A stretch of DNA of 64,000 bases from Amycolatopsis coloradensis (GCF_001953865.1 NZ_MQUQ01000020.1:1-64000), one strand, 5' to 3'. Positions 49,161 through 59,003 are shown, counted from the stretch's first letter. A program made the numbers and translations. The notes: generated by a model not told the origin, from the letters alone.

Positions 49161-49979
49161 TCAGGCGGCCGCGCGGTGGATGACGATGTCGTCGAGCCGC
49201 GTGCGGGCGTACACCTTGACCCCGCCCTCGCCGCTCTCCGCGGCGACGGAGTTGCGCACCGAACCCTTGGTACTCTTGGCATCCACTGACGCGGCGTCCC
49301 CGTCGACGCCGATGTCGATACCCCCGGAAGCGTTCACCAGCTCGGCACCGCGCGACAGCTTGCCGACCCGGATCGGGCAGTTGGCCGCCTTAGCGACGAC
49401 GTCGCCGTCGGCACGGTCGATGTCGAAACTTCCGCTAGAGCCGGAGAAATCCAAATCGGCGTGGGCGTGCCCGATCCAGACCTTCCCGGTCGACCCCGCG
49501 TACCGGACCGTGCCCTCGGCCTCGCCGATTCGCAGGCAGGCCGTGCCACCGTCGACGTCCGCGGTCCCGGCGACGTGCCCGAGTGTGACCTCGCCCGCCG
49601 CCAGGTTGCCCCGCACCGTCGCGACGCGGTCGACCTGGACCTGGCCCGACGCCACCTCCAGCACGCAGTCGCCGAACCGGCCGTCGGCGCGCACGTCCGA
49701 CCACGCCGTGTTCAGGACGAGCCGGGAGTCGGCGGGCACCTCGATCGTGATCGCGACCGAGCCCGCCTTGCCGCCCGCCTTCTTCGTCTCGATCGACAGC
49801 TCTCCGTCCGCGAAGCCGACCTTGGTGTTCTCAGCGACCTTCACATCCGACTTGCTCGTGCTGTCGATCGGCTCGACCAGCACCACCGCGTCCGAACGCT
49901 CGCTCGCGGCGACGCGCACCCGGGCACCCGCGGTGGTCAGGGTGGCGGTGATCGGCTTCGGGGTGGGGAAGACAGACAT
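49161..49979 (-). CDS. DUF4097-type beta-helix protein
   Basis: The protein has 272 residues. ATG 49979 is preferred because AAGGAGTT precedes it; the frame extends to 50024. The chain is a series of short beta repeats (GSVAITIEVPADSRLVLNTA, RFGDCVLEVASGQVQVDRVA, GDAASVDAKSTKGSVRNSVA), as in DUF4097/putative adhesin proteins. No signal peptide or membrane anchor is visible, so it is probably cytoplasmic. Function unknown. Confidence 0.8.
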   Translation of the reverse strand: MSVFPTPKPITATLTTAGARVRVAASERSDAVVLVEPIDSTSKSDVKVAENTKVGFADGELSIETKKAGGKAGSVAITIEVPADSRLVLNTAWSDVRADGRFGDCVLEVASGQVQVDRVATVRGNLAAGEVTLGHVAGTADVDGGTACLRIGEAEGTVRYAGSTGKVWIGHAHADLDFSGSSGSFDIDRADGDVVAKAANCPIRVGKLSRGAELVNASGGIDIGVDGDAASVDAKSTKGSVRNSVAAESGEGGVKVYARTRLDDIVIHRAAA

Positions 49980-50082
49980 GGTGGGAACTCCTTCGTGGTG
50001 GTGATCTCTCGTTGTCGAGAGCAACGATCACCGACCGGACTGACACCGGACCGCCACGGCACTGACACGCCGCGGACACGCG

Positions 50083-51042
50083 CTAGGAAGGAAGCACGAC
50101 GTCCTCGGGTGCCTTGTCCGCGCGCAGTCCCCGCCAGGTCGTATGCCGCAGCCGTCCGTCCAGGGTCCAGTTCCGGTACATGACCTCCCCGACCAGTTCC
50201 GGCGCCACCCAGTGCGCCCGCCGCGCCCGATCACGCGGGACCTTCGAAGCGAAGGGCGGCGTCTTCCGTTCCAGCGGGGTGAGCCGGGCGTACAGGTCTT
50301 CGAGGACCTTGTCGCTGAACCCGGTCCCGACGTCGCCGACGTACCGCAGCTCACCGGCCTCGTCGTGCGCGCCCAGCAACAGCGCGCCGAGCGTCCCCGA
50401 GCGCCGTCCGTCGCCGGGTCGCCAGCCACCGACCACGACCTCTTGGGTGTGCCACAGTGCCCGTTTGATCCACTGCCGCGTCCGCTTGCCGGGGTGGTAC
50501 CGGCTGTCGAGCTTCTTCGCGATCAGCCCTTCGAGCCCGTGCTGCCGGACGACTTCCAGCAGTTGATCGGGCGAGATGTCGTCGTCGGTGTAGCCCGGTG
50601 GGATGACGACACGGCCACCGCCACCCAGCGAAGTCACGAGTTCACGACGAGCGGCGTAGGGCTCGTCGAGCAGGAGGGTGCCGTCGAGAAACAGCACGTC
50701 GAAGGCGAAGAAGTGCACCGGGCTGCGCTCCAGCAGCGACGCGTCCGGTGTGCGCAGGTGCCGCGTCTGCAACAGCGGGAAACTCGGCCGTCCCCGGTCG
50801 TCCAGGACGACGATCTCACCGTCGAGGACGGCTTCGTGGCCGTCGAAGGCCTCGGCGGTCACGTCCGGGTACGTCGCCGTGATGTCGAGGCCGCGCCGGC
50901 TGGTGAGGCGGGTCTCGCCGTCGCGGGCGACCCGCAGGCAGCAGCGGTAGCCATCCCACTTGTACTCGTACCCCCAACCGCCGGTGGGCAGGTCACCGTC
51001 GGTCGCCAGCATCGGGGCGATCGCGTCCGGCACGGTACTCAT
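50083..51042 (-). CDS. ATP-dependent DNA ligase (LigC/LigD-ligase type)
   Basis: This 319-residue protein has the adenylation motif EYKWDGYRC, with the active-site Lys at position 29, then GLDITATYP, DGEIVVLDDRGRPSFPLLQT, and the OB domain ending in WTLDGRLRHTTWRGLRADK. The set matches NHEJ-type bacterial ligases. It is divergent from the LigD-like polymerase gene 45 bases away, so the pair shares a promoter region. No Ku gene is in the window. Confidence 0.9.
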   Translation of the reverse strand: MSTVPDAIAPMLATDGDLPTGGWGYEYKWDGYRCCLRVARDGETRLTSRRGLDITATYPDVTAEAFDGHEAVLDGEIVVLDDRGRPSFPLLQTRHLRTPDASLLERSPVHFFAFDVLFLDGTLLLDEPYAARRELVTSLGGGGRVVIPPGYTDDDISPDQLLEVVRQHGLEGLIAKKLDSRYHPGKRTRQWIKRALWHTQEVVVGGWRPGDGRRSGTLGALLLGAHDEAGELRYVGDVGTGFSDKVLEDLYARLTPLERKTPPFASKVPRDRARRAHWVAPELVGEVMYRNWTLDGRLRHTTWRGLRADKAPEDVVLPS

Positions 51043-51087
51043 GCCTCACGGTACCCGGAATCCCCGCCGGTGATCTATCGTCGAAGG

Positions 51088-52005
51088 GTGCCTGATGAGC
51101 GGATAACGGTCGAGGTCGAGGGGCGGCGGCTGGGATTGTCCAATCTGGACAAGGTGCTCTACCCGGCGCACGGTTTCACCAAACGCGAGGTCCTCGACTA
51201 CTACCGCCGCGTCGCCCCCGCGATGCTCCCGCATCTGCGCGACCGCGCCGTCACGTTCCGCCGGTTCCCGGACGGCGTCGACGGCGAACCGTTCTACGAG
51301 AAGAACGTTTCCCGGCACGCGCCCGAGTGGGTGCGCACCGCGCGGCTCACCAACCGCGGCCGTCGGGGCGGGGAGGAAACGCTCGACTACCCGGTGGTCG
51401 GCGACCTCCCGACGTTGATGTGGGCGGCCAATCTCGCCGCGCTGGAACTGCACGTTCCACAGTGGACGGTGGGCCCGCGTGGCGCGCGCAAATCACCCGA
51501 TCTGCTGGTGTTCGACCTCGATCCCGGGTTGCCCGCGGACGTCGTCGACTGCTGCCGGGTAGCCGAGACGCTCAGCGAGCTGCTCACCGAAGACGGCTTG
51601 ACCGTGTACGCGAAGACCAGCGGCAACAAGGGAATGCAGTTGTACTGCCCGGTGCGCACCCGTTCCGACGAGCGCACCTCCGAATACGCCAAGGCGGTCG
51701 CGGAGGAGCTCGCGCACCGGTCGCCGGAAACCGTGGTCGCCAGGATGACGAAGGCGATCCGCCCCGGCCGCGTGTTCATCGACTGGAGCCAGAACAACAC
51801 CGCCAAGACCACCATCGCGCCCTACTCCCTGCGCGGCCGTGCCATCCCGACCGTGTCCACCCCGGTGACCTGGGAGGAGGTCGAGGCCTGCCGCCAGGCC
51901 GCCGACCTGCTGTTCACCGCCGAGCAGGTGATCGAACGCGTCGAGGAGATGGGCGACCTGTTCGGTGACATCGCCGAACACCGGGCGGCCGTTCCCGCTC
52001 GTTGA
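51088..52005 (+). CDS. LigD-type NHEJ polymerase domain protein
   Basis: This 305-residue single-domain archaeo-eukaryotic-primase-type polymerase has VFDLDPG (metal-binding DxD), VYAKTSGNKGMQLYCPV, and FIDWSQNNTAKTTIAPYSLR. It fits stand-alone LigD PolDom proteins that fill gaps with NTPs during end joining. GTG 51088 was chosen; GTG 51070 in the same frame is also possible, and neither has a strong ribosome site, so the transcript may be leaderless. Confidence 0.9.
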   Translation: MPDERITVEVEGRRLGLSNLDKVLYPAHGFTKREVLDYYRRVAPAMLPHLRDRAVTFRRFPDGVDGEPFYEKNVSRHAPEWVRTARLTNRGRRGGEETLDYPVVGDLPTLMWAANLAALELHVPQWTVGPRGARKSPDLLVFDLDPGLPADVVDCCRVAETLSELLTEDGLTVYAKTSGNKGMQLYCPVRTRSDERTSEYAKAVAEELAHRSPETVVARMTKAIRPGRVFIDWSQNNTAKTTIAPYSLRGRAIPTVSTPVTWEEVEACRQAADLLFTAEQVIERVEEMGDLFGDIAEHRAAVPAR

Positions 52006-52118
52006 CCCGGATAGACCACTGTGGACTCCCGCTCGTTCCGCATACCATCGGCGGATCGGGCGCGCGGGGGTGCGCGTCCACCGGGCTGGTACCTCCGGGG
52101 CCGGTGAGGAGGTGGCTG

Positions 52119-52655
52119 TTGACCGGGTATCACACACTGGCCGAGACCGAGACCGCCGTGCGGGCCAAGCTGGGCGGAATCCCGCTGCTGTGGGAGCGGA
52201 TGGAGGCGGTGGCCAACCTCCACCGCGCCGCCACGGCCGTGCGGCTGCACTTCGAGAACTCGGTCCTGCGCGCCGCGGGGCTCACCTGGACCGCGTTCGT
52301 GGTGCTCTGGGTGGTGTGGATCTTCGGCGAGAAGGAGACCAGACACGTCGCCGCCGAGTCCGGGATCACCAAGGGAACGCTGACCGGGGTGATGAAGACG
52401 CTGGAAACGCACGGCCTGGTCACCCGGCGCAAGCACCCCGTCGACGGACGGCTGGTGCTGCTCGCGCTGACAGCGGAGGGCGAACGGCTGATGCGGGAGC
52501 TCTTCCCGGAGTTCAACCAGGAAGAAGCGTTCGTCACCGACCGGCTCAGCCCGGCGGAGTGCGCCGACCTGGCCGTTTCGCTGCGGGAGATCGTCAGGCA
52601 GCTGGAGGACAAGGGCGAGGCGCGGCGTCAGGCGGCGGTGACCCGGGGGAGCTGA
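52119..52655 (+). CDS. MarR-family regulator
   Basis: In this 178-residue protein the winged helix is clear: WVVWIFGEKETRHVAAESGI, then TKGTLTGVMKTLETHGLVTR and KHPVDGRLVLLALTAEGERL. TTG 52119 has GAGGAGG six bases upstream, so the longer frame from 52002 is not needed. It precedes the decarboxylase-permease pair on the same strand with an 80-base gap and may regulate it. Confidence 0.82.
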   Translation: MTGYHTLAETETAVRAKLGGIPLLWERMEAVANLHRAATAVRLHFENSVLRAAGLTWTAFVVLWVVWIFGEKETRHVAAESGITKGTLTGVMKTLETHGLVTRRKHPVDGRLVLLALTAEGERLMRELFPEFNQEEAFVTDRLSPAECADLAVSLREIVRQLEDKGEARRQAAVTRGS

Positions 52656-52734
52656 CCCCTACCGAAGACGGTTGCGCGAGGCCTCCGGCGACTTCTACGT
52701 TTTTTGGAGCCGAACGAAGCGAAGGGCGCCCTTG

Positions 52735-54099
52735 ATGGACTTCCGGTACTGGCTCGGTCAGGCGTTGACGTCGAACGAGGCGTGGGCGGAGACGTTCACC
52801 CCCATGCGGCCACATCCGTCGCTGGAGATCCCCGATGGGCGGTTCGAGAACGCGTTCGAGGAGCTCACCGAGCGGCTGAAGGACAACTACCCGTTCTTCC
52901 ACCCGTCCTACGCGGGCCAGATGCTCAAACCGCCGCATCCGGCCGCGGTGGTCGGCTATCTGGCCGCGATGCTGGTCAACCCCAACAACCACGCGCTCGA
53001 CGGCGGGCCGGCGACGGCCGAAATGGAACGCGAGGTCGTCGGCCGGCTGGCCACGATGTTCGGCTATGCGGAGCATCTCGGGCATCTGACCACCAGCGGT
53101 ACCGTGGCGAACCTCGAGGCGCTGTTCGTCGCGCGGGAGACGCGGCCGGGCAAGGGGATCGCCTACAGCGCCGAGGCGCACTACACACACGGCAGGATGT
53201 GCGGCGTACTCGGTGTCGAGGGGCACACGGTGCCTGTCGACGCTCGCGGCGCGATGGACCTCGACGCGCTCGAAGACCTGCTGCGTACCGGGAAGATCGG
53301 CACCGTGGTGCTCACCGCGGGCACGACAGGGCTCGGCACGGTGGAACCGGTCCACGAGGCGCTGGCGCTGCGCGAACGGTACGGCGTCCGGGTGCACGTC
53401 GACGCCGCCTACGGTGGGTTCTTCCGGCTTCTGTCCGGTTTGGACGGTCCGGAGGGGCTGCCAGAGGCCCCGTGGCTCGCCATCGCCGAGGCCGATTCGA
53501 TCGTCATCGACCCGCACAAGCACGGACTCCAGCCCTACGGCTGCGGCGCGGTGCTGTTCAAGGATCCCGGGACGGCCCGGTTCTTCCTGCACGATTCGCC
53601 GTACACCTATTTCACCTCGGAAGACCTGCACCTCGGCGAGATCAGTCTCGAATGCTCCCGGGCTGGTGCGGCGGCCGCCGCGTTGTGGCTCACCTTCCGG
53701 GTGCTGCCGCCCACCCCCGACGGGCTGGGCCGGGTGCTCGCGGCCGGGCGCCGCGCGGCGTTGCGGTGGGCGAAACTGCTGGAGGACTCCGAGCGGTTCG
53801 ACCTGTACCAGTCACCGGAACTCGACATCGTCACCTACTTCCCGCGCACGGAGCCGCCTTCCCTGTCGAAGATCGACCAGGTGAGCGCGCGGATCCTTCG
53901 CAACGGCATGGCCGCGGCGAAGGATCCGGTGTACCTCAGCACGCTGCGGGTGAGCGGGCCCCAGTTCGGCCTGCGTCACACCGGGGTCGACGCGGATGCG
54001 GACGGCGCGCGGATCCTGCGTAGCGTGCTGATGAAGCCCGAAAGCGAGGACCACGTCGACCGGCTCCACGAACGGCTGGAAGAGTTGTCCCGCGGTTGA
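52735..54099 (+). CDS. PLP-dependent group II decarboxylase
   Basis: This 454-residue fold-type I enzyme has the PLP lysine in SIVIDPHKHGLQPYGCG, with the cofactor Asp in VHVDAAYGGFF and the substrate-side stretch HPSYAGQMLKPPHP. It resembles glutamate/tyrosine/aromatic decarboxylase-type enzymes; the substrate cannot be told. The ATG at 52735 is preceded by GAAGGGCG. An amino-acid permease follows 34 bases later, so uptake and decarboxylation of one amino acid are likely linked. Confidence 0.88.
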   Translation: MDFRYWLGQALTSNEAWAETFTPMRPHPSLEIPDGRFENAFEELTERLKDNYPFFHPSYAGQMLKPPHPAAVVGYLAAMLVNPNNHALDGGPATAEMEREVVGRLATMFGYAEHLGHLTTSGTVANLEALFVARETRPGKGIAYSAEAHYTHGRMCGVLGVEGHTVPVDARGAMDLDALEDLLRTGKIGTVVLTAGTTGLGTVEPVHEALALRERYGVRVHVDAAYGGFFRLLSGLDGPEGLPEAPWLAIAEADSIVIDPHKHGLQPYGCGAVLFKDPGTARFFLHDSPYTYFTSEDLHLGEISLECSRAGAAAAALWLTFRVLPPTPDGLGRVLAAGRRAALRWAKLLEDSERFDLYQSPELDIVTYFPRTEPPSLSKIDQVSARILRNGMAAAKDPVYLSTLRVSGPQFGLRHTGVDADADGARILRSVLMKPESEDHVDRLHERLEELSRG

Positions 54100-54133
54100 G
54101 CACCGCGTACCGCCGCAGACGAATGGATCCACC

Positions 54134-55522
54134 ATGCCCGCACCAGGCCCCGCCGAATCCGTGACCGAGATCGAGACCCGGACACTCGGCACCGGCTTCC
54201 GGCGGCGGCACGTCACCATGCTGGCCATCAGCGGGGCGATCGGCGCCGGGCTGTTCGTCGGCACCGGCGCGGGCATCAACACCGCGGGCCCCGGCATCCT
54301 GCTGTCCTACGTGGTCGCCGGGCTGCTCATGGTGCTCGTCATGCGCATGCTGGGCGAGATGGCCGCCGCCGAGCCGAGCAGCGGTTCGTTCTCGGTGTAC
54401 GCGGAGAAGGCGCTCGGGCGCTGGGCCGGGTTCACCGTCGGCTGGCTGTACTGGTCGCTGCTGGTGGTCGTGGTGGCCGCCGAGGCGACCGCGGCGGCGG
54501 GGCTCGCGAACGGGCTCCTGCCTGCGATTCCACAGTGGACCTGGGTGCTGCTGTTCATGGCGGTGCTGACCGTGGTGAACCTGTTCGCCGTGCGCTCGTT
54601 CGGGGAGTTCGAGTTCTGGTTCGGCGCGATCAAGGTGACCGCCGTCGTCGGGTTCCTCGTCCTCGGCACGCTGGCGGTGTTCGGGATCCTGCCGGGTACG
54701 TCGCCGGTCGGCTTGAGCAATCTCACCGGGCACGGCGGGTTCCTGCCCAACGGCCCGCAAGGCGTGCTGACCGGCCTGCTCGCGGTCGCGTTCTCCTTCG
54801 GTGGCATGGAACTGGTCACCATCGCCGCGGCGGAGTCCGACGACCCGGCGGATTCGATCCGCCGCACCACGCGCACGGTCATCGTGCGCCTGCTGCTGTT
54901 CTACGTCGGTTCCGTGGCGCTGATGGTGTTGTTGCTGCCGTGGGAATCCGCGTCGGCCAACGCCAGCCCGTTCGTGACCATCCTGGAGCAGATCGGGGTG
55001 CCGTCGGCCGCGCTCTTGATGAGTTTCGTCGTGCTGACGTCTTTGCTGTCGGCGCTGAACGCGAACCTCTACGGCGCGTCGCGGATGGTGTTTTCCTTGG
55101 CCTCGCGAGGTGAAGCGCCGCGCGCGATGCTGCGGTTGTCCGGCGCCGGGGTTCCGCGGACGGCGGTGCTGGCGTCGGTCGCCTTCGGTTTCGTGGCCGT
55201 GCTGCTGAACTTCCTCGCCCCGGAACACGTACTTCCGTTCCTGCTCAACGCCATCGGGGCGAACATCCTGCTGGTCTGGATCTTCGTCGCCATCTCCCAG
55301 CTGAAGCTGCGGAAAGCGGCGGAACGGGACGGCACCGCCGCGGATCTCCCGGTGCGGATGTGGGGCTTCCCGTGGCTCAGCTGGGTCGCGCTGCTCGCGA
55401 TGGCCGGCGTCCTCATCCTCATGTGGACGGACGCGAGCGCGCGGGCGCAGCTGTTCACCAGTGGTGCGGTGGCCGTGCTGATCGTGGTGATCAGCCTGGT
55501 CAGGCGACGTCCGCGACGCTGA
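54134..55522 (+). CDS. APC-family amino acid permease
   Basis: This 462-residue protein has about 12 membrane helices. The signature GFRRRHVTMLAISGAIGAGL opens the AAT/GABA permease type, followed by AGLLMVLVMRMLGEMAAAEP and SFGGMELVTIAAAESDDPAD. It probably imports the substrate of the preceding decarboxylase, or exchanges it for the amine. Its end overlaps the convergent ROK gene by 23 bases. Confidence 0.9.
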   Translation: MPAPGPAESVTEIETRTLGTGFRRRHVTMLAISGAIGAGLFVGTGAGINTAGPGILLSYVVAGLLMVLVMRMLGEMAAAEPSSGSFSVYAEKALGRWAGFTVGWLYWSLLVVVVAAEATAAAGLANGLLPAIPQWTWVLLFMAVLTVVNLFAVRSFGEFEFWFGAIKVTAVVGFLVLGTLAVFGILPGTSPVGLSNLTGHGGFLPNGPQGVLTGLLAVAFSFGGMELVTIAAAESDDPADSIRRTTRTVIVRLLLFYVGSVALMVLLLPWESASANASPFVTILEQIGVPSAALLMSFVVLTSLLSALNANLYGASRMVFSLASRGEAPRAMLRLSGAGVPRTAVLASVAFGFVAVLLNFLAPEHVLPFLLNAIGANILLVWIFVAISQLKLRKAAERDGTAADLPVRMWGFPWLSWVALLAMAGVLILMWTDASARAQLFTSGAVAVLIVVISLVRRRPRR

Positions 55523-56618
55523 ACAACTCGCGCTCCACGCGGCTGAGGGCCAGCCGCACCGCGCCGAGCGCCACCGAGTCGTCGCCGAGCATCGACGTCT
55601 CGACGCGCACCGGGAACAGGCACAGGCGGGTCAGTTCGGTCCGCAGCGGTGTCGTCAGCAGGTCCCCGGCCTGCGCGAGCCCGCCGCCGATCACCACCAG
55701 TTGCGGGTCGACGGTGAGCACGGCCGCGGCGACGCCGACGCACAGATCCGTCACGAAGGCGGCCACGATCGCCTCGGCTTCGGGATCGCCACCGCGCAGG
55801 GCGTCGAAGACCCGCCTGGTGGCCTCGGCGGATCCGGAGCCGTCGCCGAAGGCGAGGAACCGGTCGAGCGCCGCGTACCAGCCGACCCGCCGCAGGGCGC
55901 CGATCTCGCCCGCCGCGCCGTTGTGCCCGGCGTGCAGTTTCCCGTCGAGCAGCAGGCCCAGCGACACGGTCCGCCCGGCCTGCACGTAGACGATGTCGTC
56001 GACGCCGTTCGCGGCCCCGCGCCAGTGCTCGGCCAGCGTCGCGAGCTTGGTGTCGTTGCCCGCCAGCACCGGGCATCCGCCGCCGAACTCCGCAGGCAGG
56101 TCGAGCCCGGTCCAGCCGGGCAGGCGTTCGCCGCGGACCACCTTGCCGCCGGACACCACGCCGGTGGTGCCGACGCCGAGCACCCGGACGTTCGGACGGC
56201 CTCCGACGGCGGCACCGAGCACCCGGCGCGCGACGCCGAGGCGGTCGGGCGCGTCCATCTCCGGGGTGACCTCGGCCCTCGCCCGTCCGACGACGACGCC
56301 GCGCAGATCGGCGACCAGGCACAACGCCTGGTGCGGGCCGATCTCGAGTCCGGCGACGTGCCCGGACTCGGGACGGAAGCGATACCGCTTGGCGGGCCTG
56401 CCGACCGGTCTCGGCGCGTCGGGGGAGAGCTGCACCTCTTCGATCAGCCCCTGCTCGCCGAGGTCGGTGGCGATCTCCTCGACCGTCGGCCGGGAGACCT
56501 CGCTCGCCTTGACCAGTTCCGTGAGGGTGAGTTCTTCGGCCGCGTACAGCGCCCGCAGGACCGCTATGGCGTTGAGTCGCCGCAGCAGTGACGGATCCCC
56601 GCCGGAAAGTCTGGCCAT
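55500..56618 (-). CDS. ROK-family transcriptional regulator
   Basis: In this 372-residue protein an N-terminal winged helix (ELTLTELVKASEVSRPTVEE) precedes a ROK sugar-kinase-like domain with GVGTTGVVSGGKVVRGERLP and HNGAAGEIGALRRVG. The usual ROK zinc motif CxCGxxGCxE is not present, as in many non-canonical members. ATG 56618 was chosen over the longer frame. It probably responds to a sugar or sugar phosphate. The target is unknown. Confidence 0.87.
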   Translation of the reverse strand: MARLSGGDPSLLRRLNAIAVLRALYAAEELTLTELVKASEVSRPTVEEIATDLGEQGLIEEVQLSPDAPRPVGRPAKRYRFRPESGHVAGLEIGPHQALCLVADLRGVVVGRARAEVTPEMDAPDRLGVARRVLGAAVGGRPNVRVLGVGTTGVVSGGKVVRGERLPGWTGLDLPAEFGGGCPVLAGNDTKLATLAEHWRGAANGVDDIVYVQAGRTVSLGLLLDGKLHAGHNGAAGEIGALRRVGWYAALDRFLAFGDGSGSAEATRRVFDALRGGDPEAEAIVAAFVTDLCVGVAAAVLTVDPQLVVIGGGLAQAGDLLTTPLRTELTRLCLFPVRVETSMLGDDSVALGAVRLALSRVERELFSVADVA

Positions 56619-56626
56619 GCGGCTCC

Positions 56627-57055
56627 TCAGGTGTTGACGCGCTGGTCGTATCGGGCCCGCGCGACGGCGATCTCGCTCTGGTGGTCCTCGGTCCAGGCGA
56701 CCAGCGACTGGATCGTCTTGTGCAGCGTGATTCCCAGCGGTGTCAGCGCGTACTCGACCCTGGGCGGCACGACCGGATAGACGGTCCGGTTCACGAGCCC
56801 GTCGCGTTCGAGGTGACGCAGCGTGGTGGTGAGCATGCGCTGGCTGATGCCGTCGATCTTGTACTTCAGCTCGGTGAACCGGAGGGTGTTCACGTCGAGC
56901 AGCGCGATCACCAGGAGTGACCACTTGTCCGCCACCCGGTCCAGGATCTGGCGGACCTCGCAGTCCTCGCGGGTGTCCCACTGGAAGGCCGCGTAGTCCG
57001 CCTCGGTGAGTTCACAACGACTGGGTGAGTTCAAAGTGCCTTCTTCCATGGTCAT
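56627..57055 (-). CDS. HxlR-type regulator
   Basis: This 142-residue single-domain protein is a typical HxlR winged helix (CEVRQILDRVADKWSLLVIA, ELKYKIDGISQRMLTTTLRH). It is divergent from the MFS transporter 93 bases away, the usual arrangement for an HxlR protein controlling an efflux gene. The start could also be ATG 57049. It is much shorter than the two SCP2-bearing HxlR proteins of the island and not their close paralogue. Confidence 0.88.
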   Translation of the reverse strand: MTMEEGTLNSPSRCELTEADYAAFQWDTREDCEVRQILDRVADKWSLLVIALLDVNTLRFTELKYKIDGISQRMLTTTLRHLERDGLVNRTVYPVVPPRVEYALTPLGITLHKTIQSLVAWTEDHQSEIAVARARYDQRVNT

Positions 57056-57147
57056 CGATGGTGACGGAAGATCCCCTTGGTTACAAGAGGGAACCGACCG
57101 GCAGCTGGGTAACCGTCGGTCCCTTGTCCACTGAGGGAGTTTCGATC

Positions 57148-58599
57148 TTGAGCACAACGCGAACGCCGCCGCACGCCGCCGACCGGATGAGCGGGCGGGC
57201 CTGGGGCGTGCTCCTGGTGCTGTGCGGCGCCATCTTCCTGGAGGGCATCGACGTCGCGATGCTGAACGTGGCGTTGCCGTCCATCCGCGCCGAACTCGGC
57301 CTGTCGACCGCGATGCTGAGCGGCGTGGTGAGCGCCTACGTGCTCGGCTACGGCGGATTGATGCTGCTGGGCGGGCGCGCCGCCGACCTCTACGGCCGTC
57401 GCCGCATGTTCCTCGTCTGGCTGGTGGTGTTCCTTGTCTTCTCCGGGCTCGGCGGGTTCGCCACCGAGGGCTGGATGCTGCTGATCGCCCGGTTCGTCAC
57501 CGGTGTCGCCGCCGCCTTCATGACCCCGGCCGGCCTGTCGATCATCACCACGAGCTTCGAGGAAGGCCCCAAACGCACCAAGGCACTGCTGTTCTACGCC
57601 GGTACCGCGGCGGGCGGCTTCTCGCTGGGCCTGGTCATCGGTGGGCTGCTGACCAGGATCGACTGGCGCTGGGTGTTCTTCACGCCGGTGATCCTGGCCG
57701 CCGTCATCCTGACCGCCGCGCTCTGGCTCATCAAGGAACCGGCGGGGCGGGACCAAGGCCCACGGCGTCTGGACCTCGGCGGCGCCGTCACCGTGACCGT
57801 GGCGATGTTGCTGATCGCCTACGCGGTGGTCCGGCTGGAACACCCCGCGCGGGGCTGGGGCTGGACGGTCGCGTCCTTCGCCGGGGGAGTGGCCGCGCTG
57901 GCGGCCTTCGTGGCCATCGAACGCCGTTCACCCGCGCCACTGGTGCGACTGGGCATCCTGAGGTCGGGTCCGCTGGTGCGGGCCAACGTCAGCGCGTTGC
58001 TCTACGCGGGCTCGTTCTTCGGGTTCCAGTTCCTCGTCACCCTGTACCTCCAGGAACTCCGGGGCTGGTCGACGCTCGAGACGAGCCTGGCGCTGCTGGC
58101 GACCGGGATCGACGCGATCCTCGCGCCGACGCTGACCCCGCGTCTGGTGGCGAAGTTCGGCAACGCGCGGGTGATCTTCGGCGGTCTCGTGCTCGCCGTC
58201 GTGGCGTACGCGCTCTTCCTGCCGCTGGGCATGGACTGGACGTACGCGGCGATGTTCCCGTCGATGATCCTCCTCGGCCTCGGGTTCGCCCTCGCTTACG
58301 GCCCGCTGACGATCGTCGCCACCGACGGGATCGCCGAAGACGAACAGGGACTGGCGGGTGGCCTGCTGTACACGTCCTTCCAGTTCGGCGCGGCGCTCGG
58401 GCTGTCGGCGGTGACGGCCGTCAGCGTCGCGGCGCTCGGGGACGGTTCGCGGGAAGCCGCGCTCGGCGGATTCCGGGCGGCCTTCGTGGTGCCGCTGGTG
58501 ATGGCCGTCCTCGCCGCGATCGTCACCGCGTCCGGACGTCAGCTCGCTTCGACGAAGGACGCCAGGTTGGCCAAGGAGGAGGCGATCCCGGCCTCGTGA
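57148..58599 (+). CDS. MFS transporter of the DHA2/EmrB-QacA type
   Basis: This 483-residue protein has about 14 membrane helices. LEGIDVAMLNVALPSIRAEL is the classical helix 1 motif, and GGRAADLYGRRRMFLVWLVV is motif A. A drug or metabolite exporter driven by protons is expected. TTG 57148 has GGGAG upstream. The HxlR gene is its probable regulator. It is 10 kb from the biosynthetic island, so a link to its product is possible but unproved. Confidence 0.9.
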   Translation: MSTTRTPPHAADRMSGRAWGVLLVLCGAIFLEGIDVAMLNVALPSIRAELGLSTAMLSGVVSAYVLGYGGLMLLGGRAADLYGRRRMFLVWLVVFLVFSGLGGFATEGWMLLIARFVTGVAAAFMTPAGLSIITTSFEEGPKRTKALLFYAGTAAGGFSLGLVIGGLLTRIDWRWVFFTPVILAAVILTAALWLIKEPAGRDQGPRRLDLGGAVTVTVAMLLIAYAVVRLEHPARGWGWTVASFAGGVAALAAFVAIERRSPAPLVRLGILRSGPLVRANVSALLYAGSFFGFQFLVTLYLQELRGWSTLETSLALLATGIDAILAPTLTPRLVAKFGNARVIFGGLVLAVVAYALFLPLGMDWTYAAMFPSMILLGLGFALAYGPLTIVATDGIAEDEQGLAGGLLYTSFQFGAALGLSAVTAVSVAALGDGSREAALGGFRAAFVVPLVMAVLAAIVTASGRQLASTKDARLAKEEAIPAS

Positions 58600-59003
58600 T
58601 CGGCCTGGCCGATGCCGGAAGGCACACCTGTCGCGGTGACGGTCACTTCGGTGCCGTCACCCGCGACGGTGAGCTGCCAGGTCATCGTCATGGTGCCCGC
58701 GAAGGACGGGTCGCCGGCCTCGAAGACGGCCTTCTGCACCACGCGTTCCGGCGGCAGAAGTTCGGCGAACCCGACTTCGACGACGTCCGTCGCGTCCGAA
58801 CTCTTGCCGGGGGCATCGGAGGCGTCGAGATAGGTGAGGGTCATCCGGAAGCCGCCGCCGGGCCGGGGATCCCAGTGTTCGACGCGGCCGCGCATGCCCT
58901 CGGGCGGCAGCCACGCTTCGAGGGCCGTGCGGTCGAGAAGTGCGTTGTAGACGGTCGCGGGCGGTGCGGCGATCACCCGGCTGCCGCTGTCGATCCTGTC
59001 CAT
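58539..59003 (-). CDS. SRPBCC/AHSA1-type protein
   Basis: This 154-residue protein has the AHSA1/START fold pattern: VIAAPPATVYNALLDRTALE at the start, GFRMTLTYLDASD in the middle and the C-terminal helix ASSLANLASFVEAS. It overlaps the end of the convergent transporter by 61 bases. ATG 59003 is preferred over 59045. Ligand unknown. Confidence 0.82.
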   Translation of the reverse strand: MDRIDSGSRVIAAPPATVYNALLDRTALEAWLPPEGMRGRVEHWDPRPGGGFRMTLTYLDASDAPGKSSDATDVVEVGFAELLPPERVVQKAVFEAGDPSFAGTMTMTWQLTVAGDGTEVTVTATGVPSGIGQADHEAGIASSLANLASFVEAS

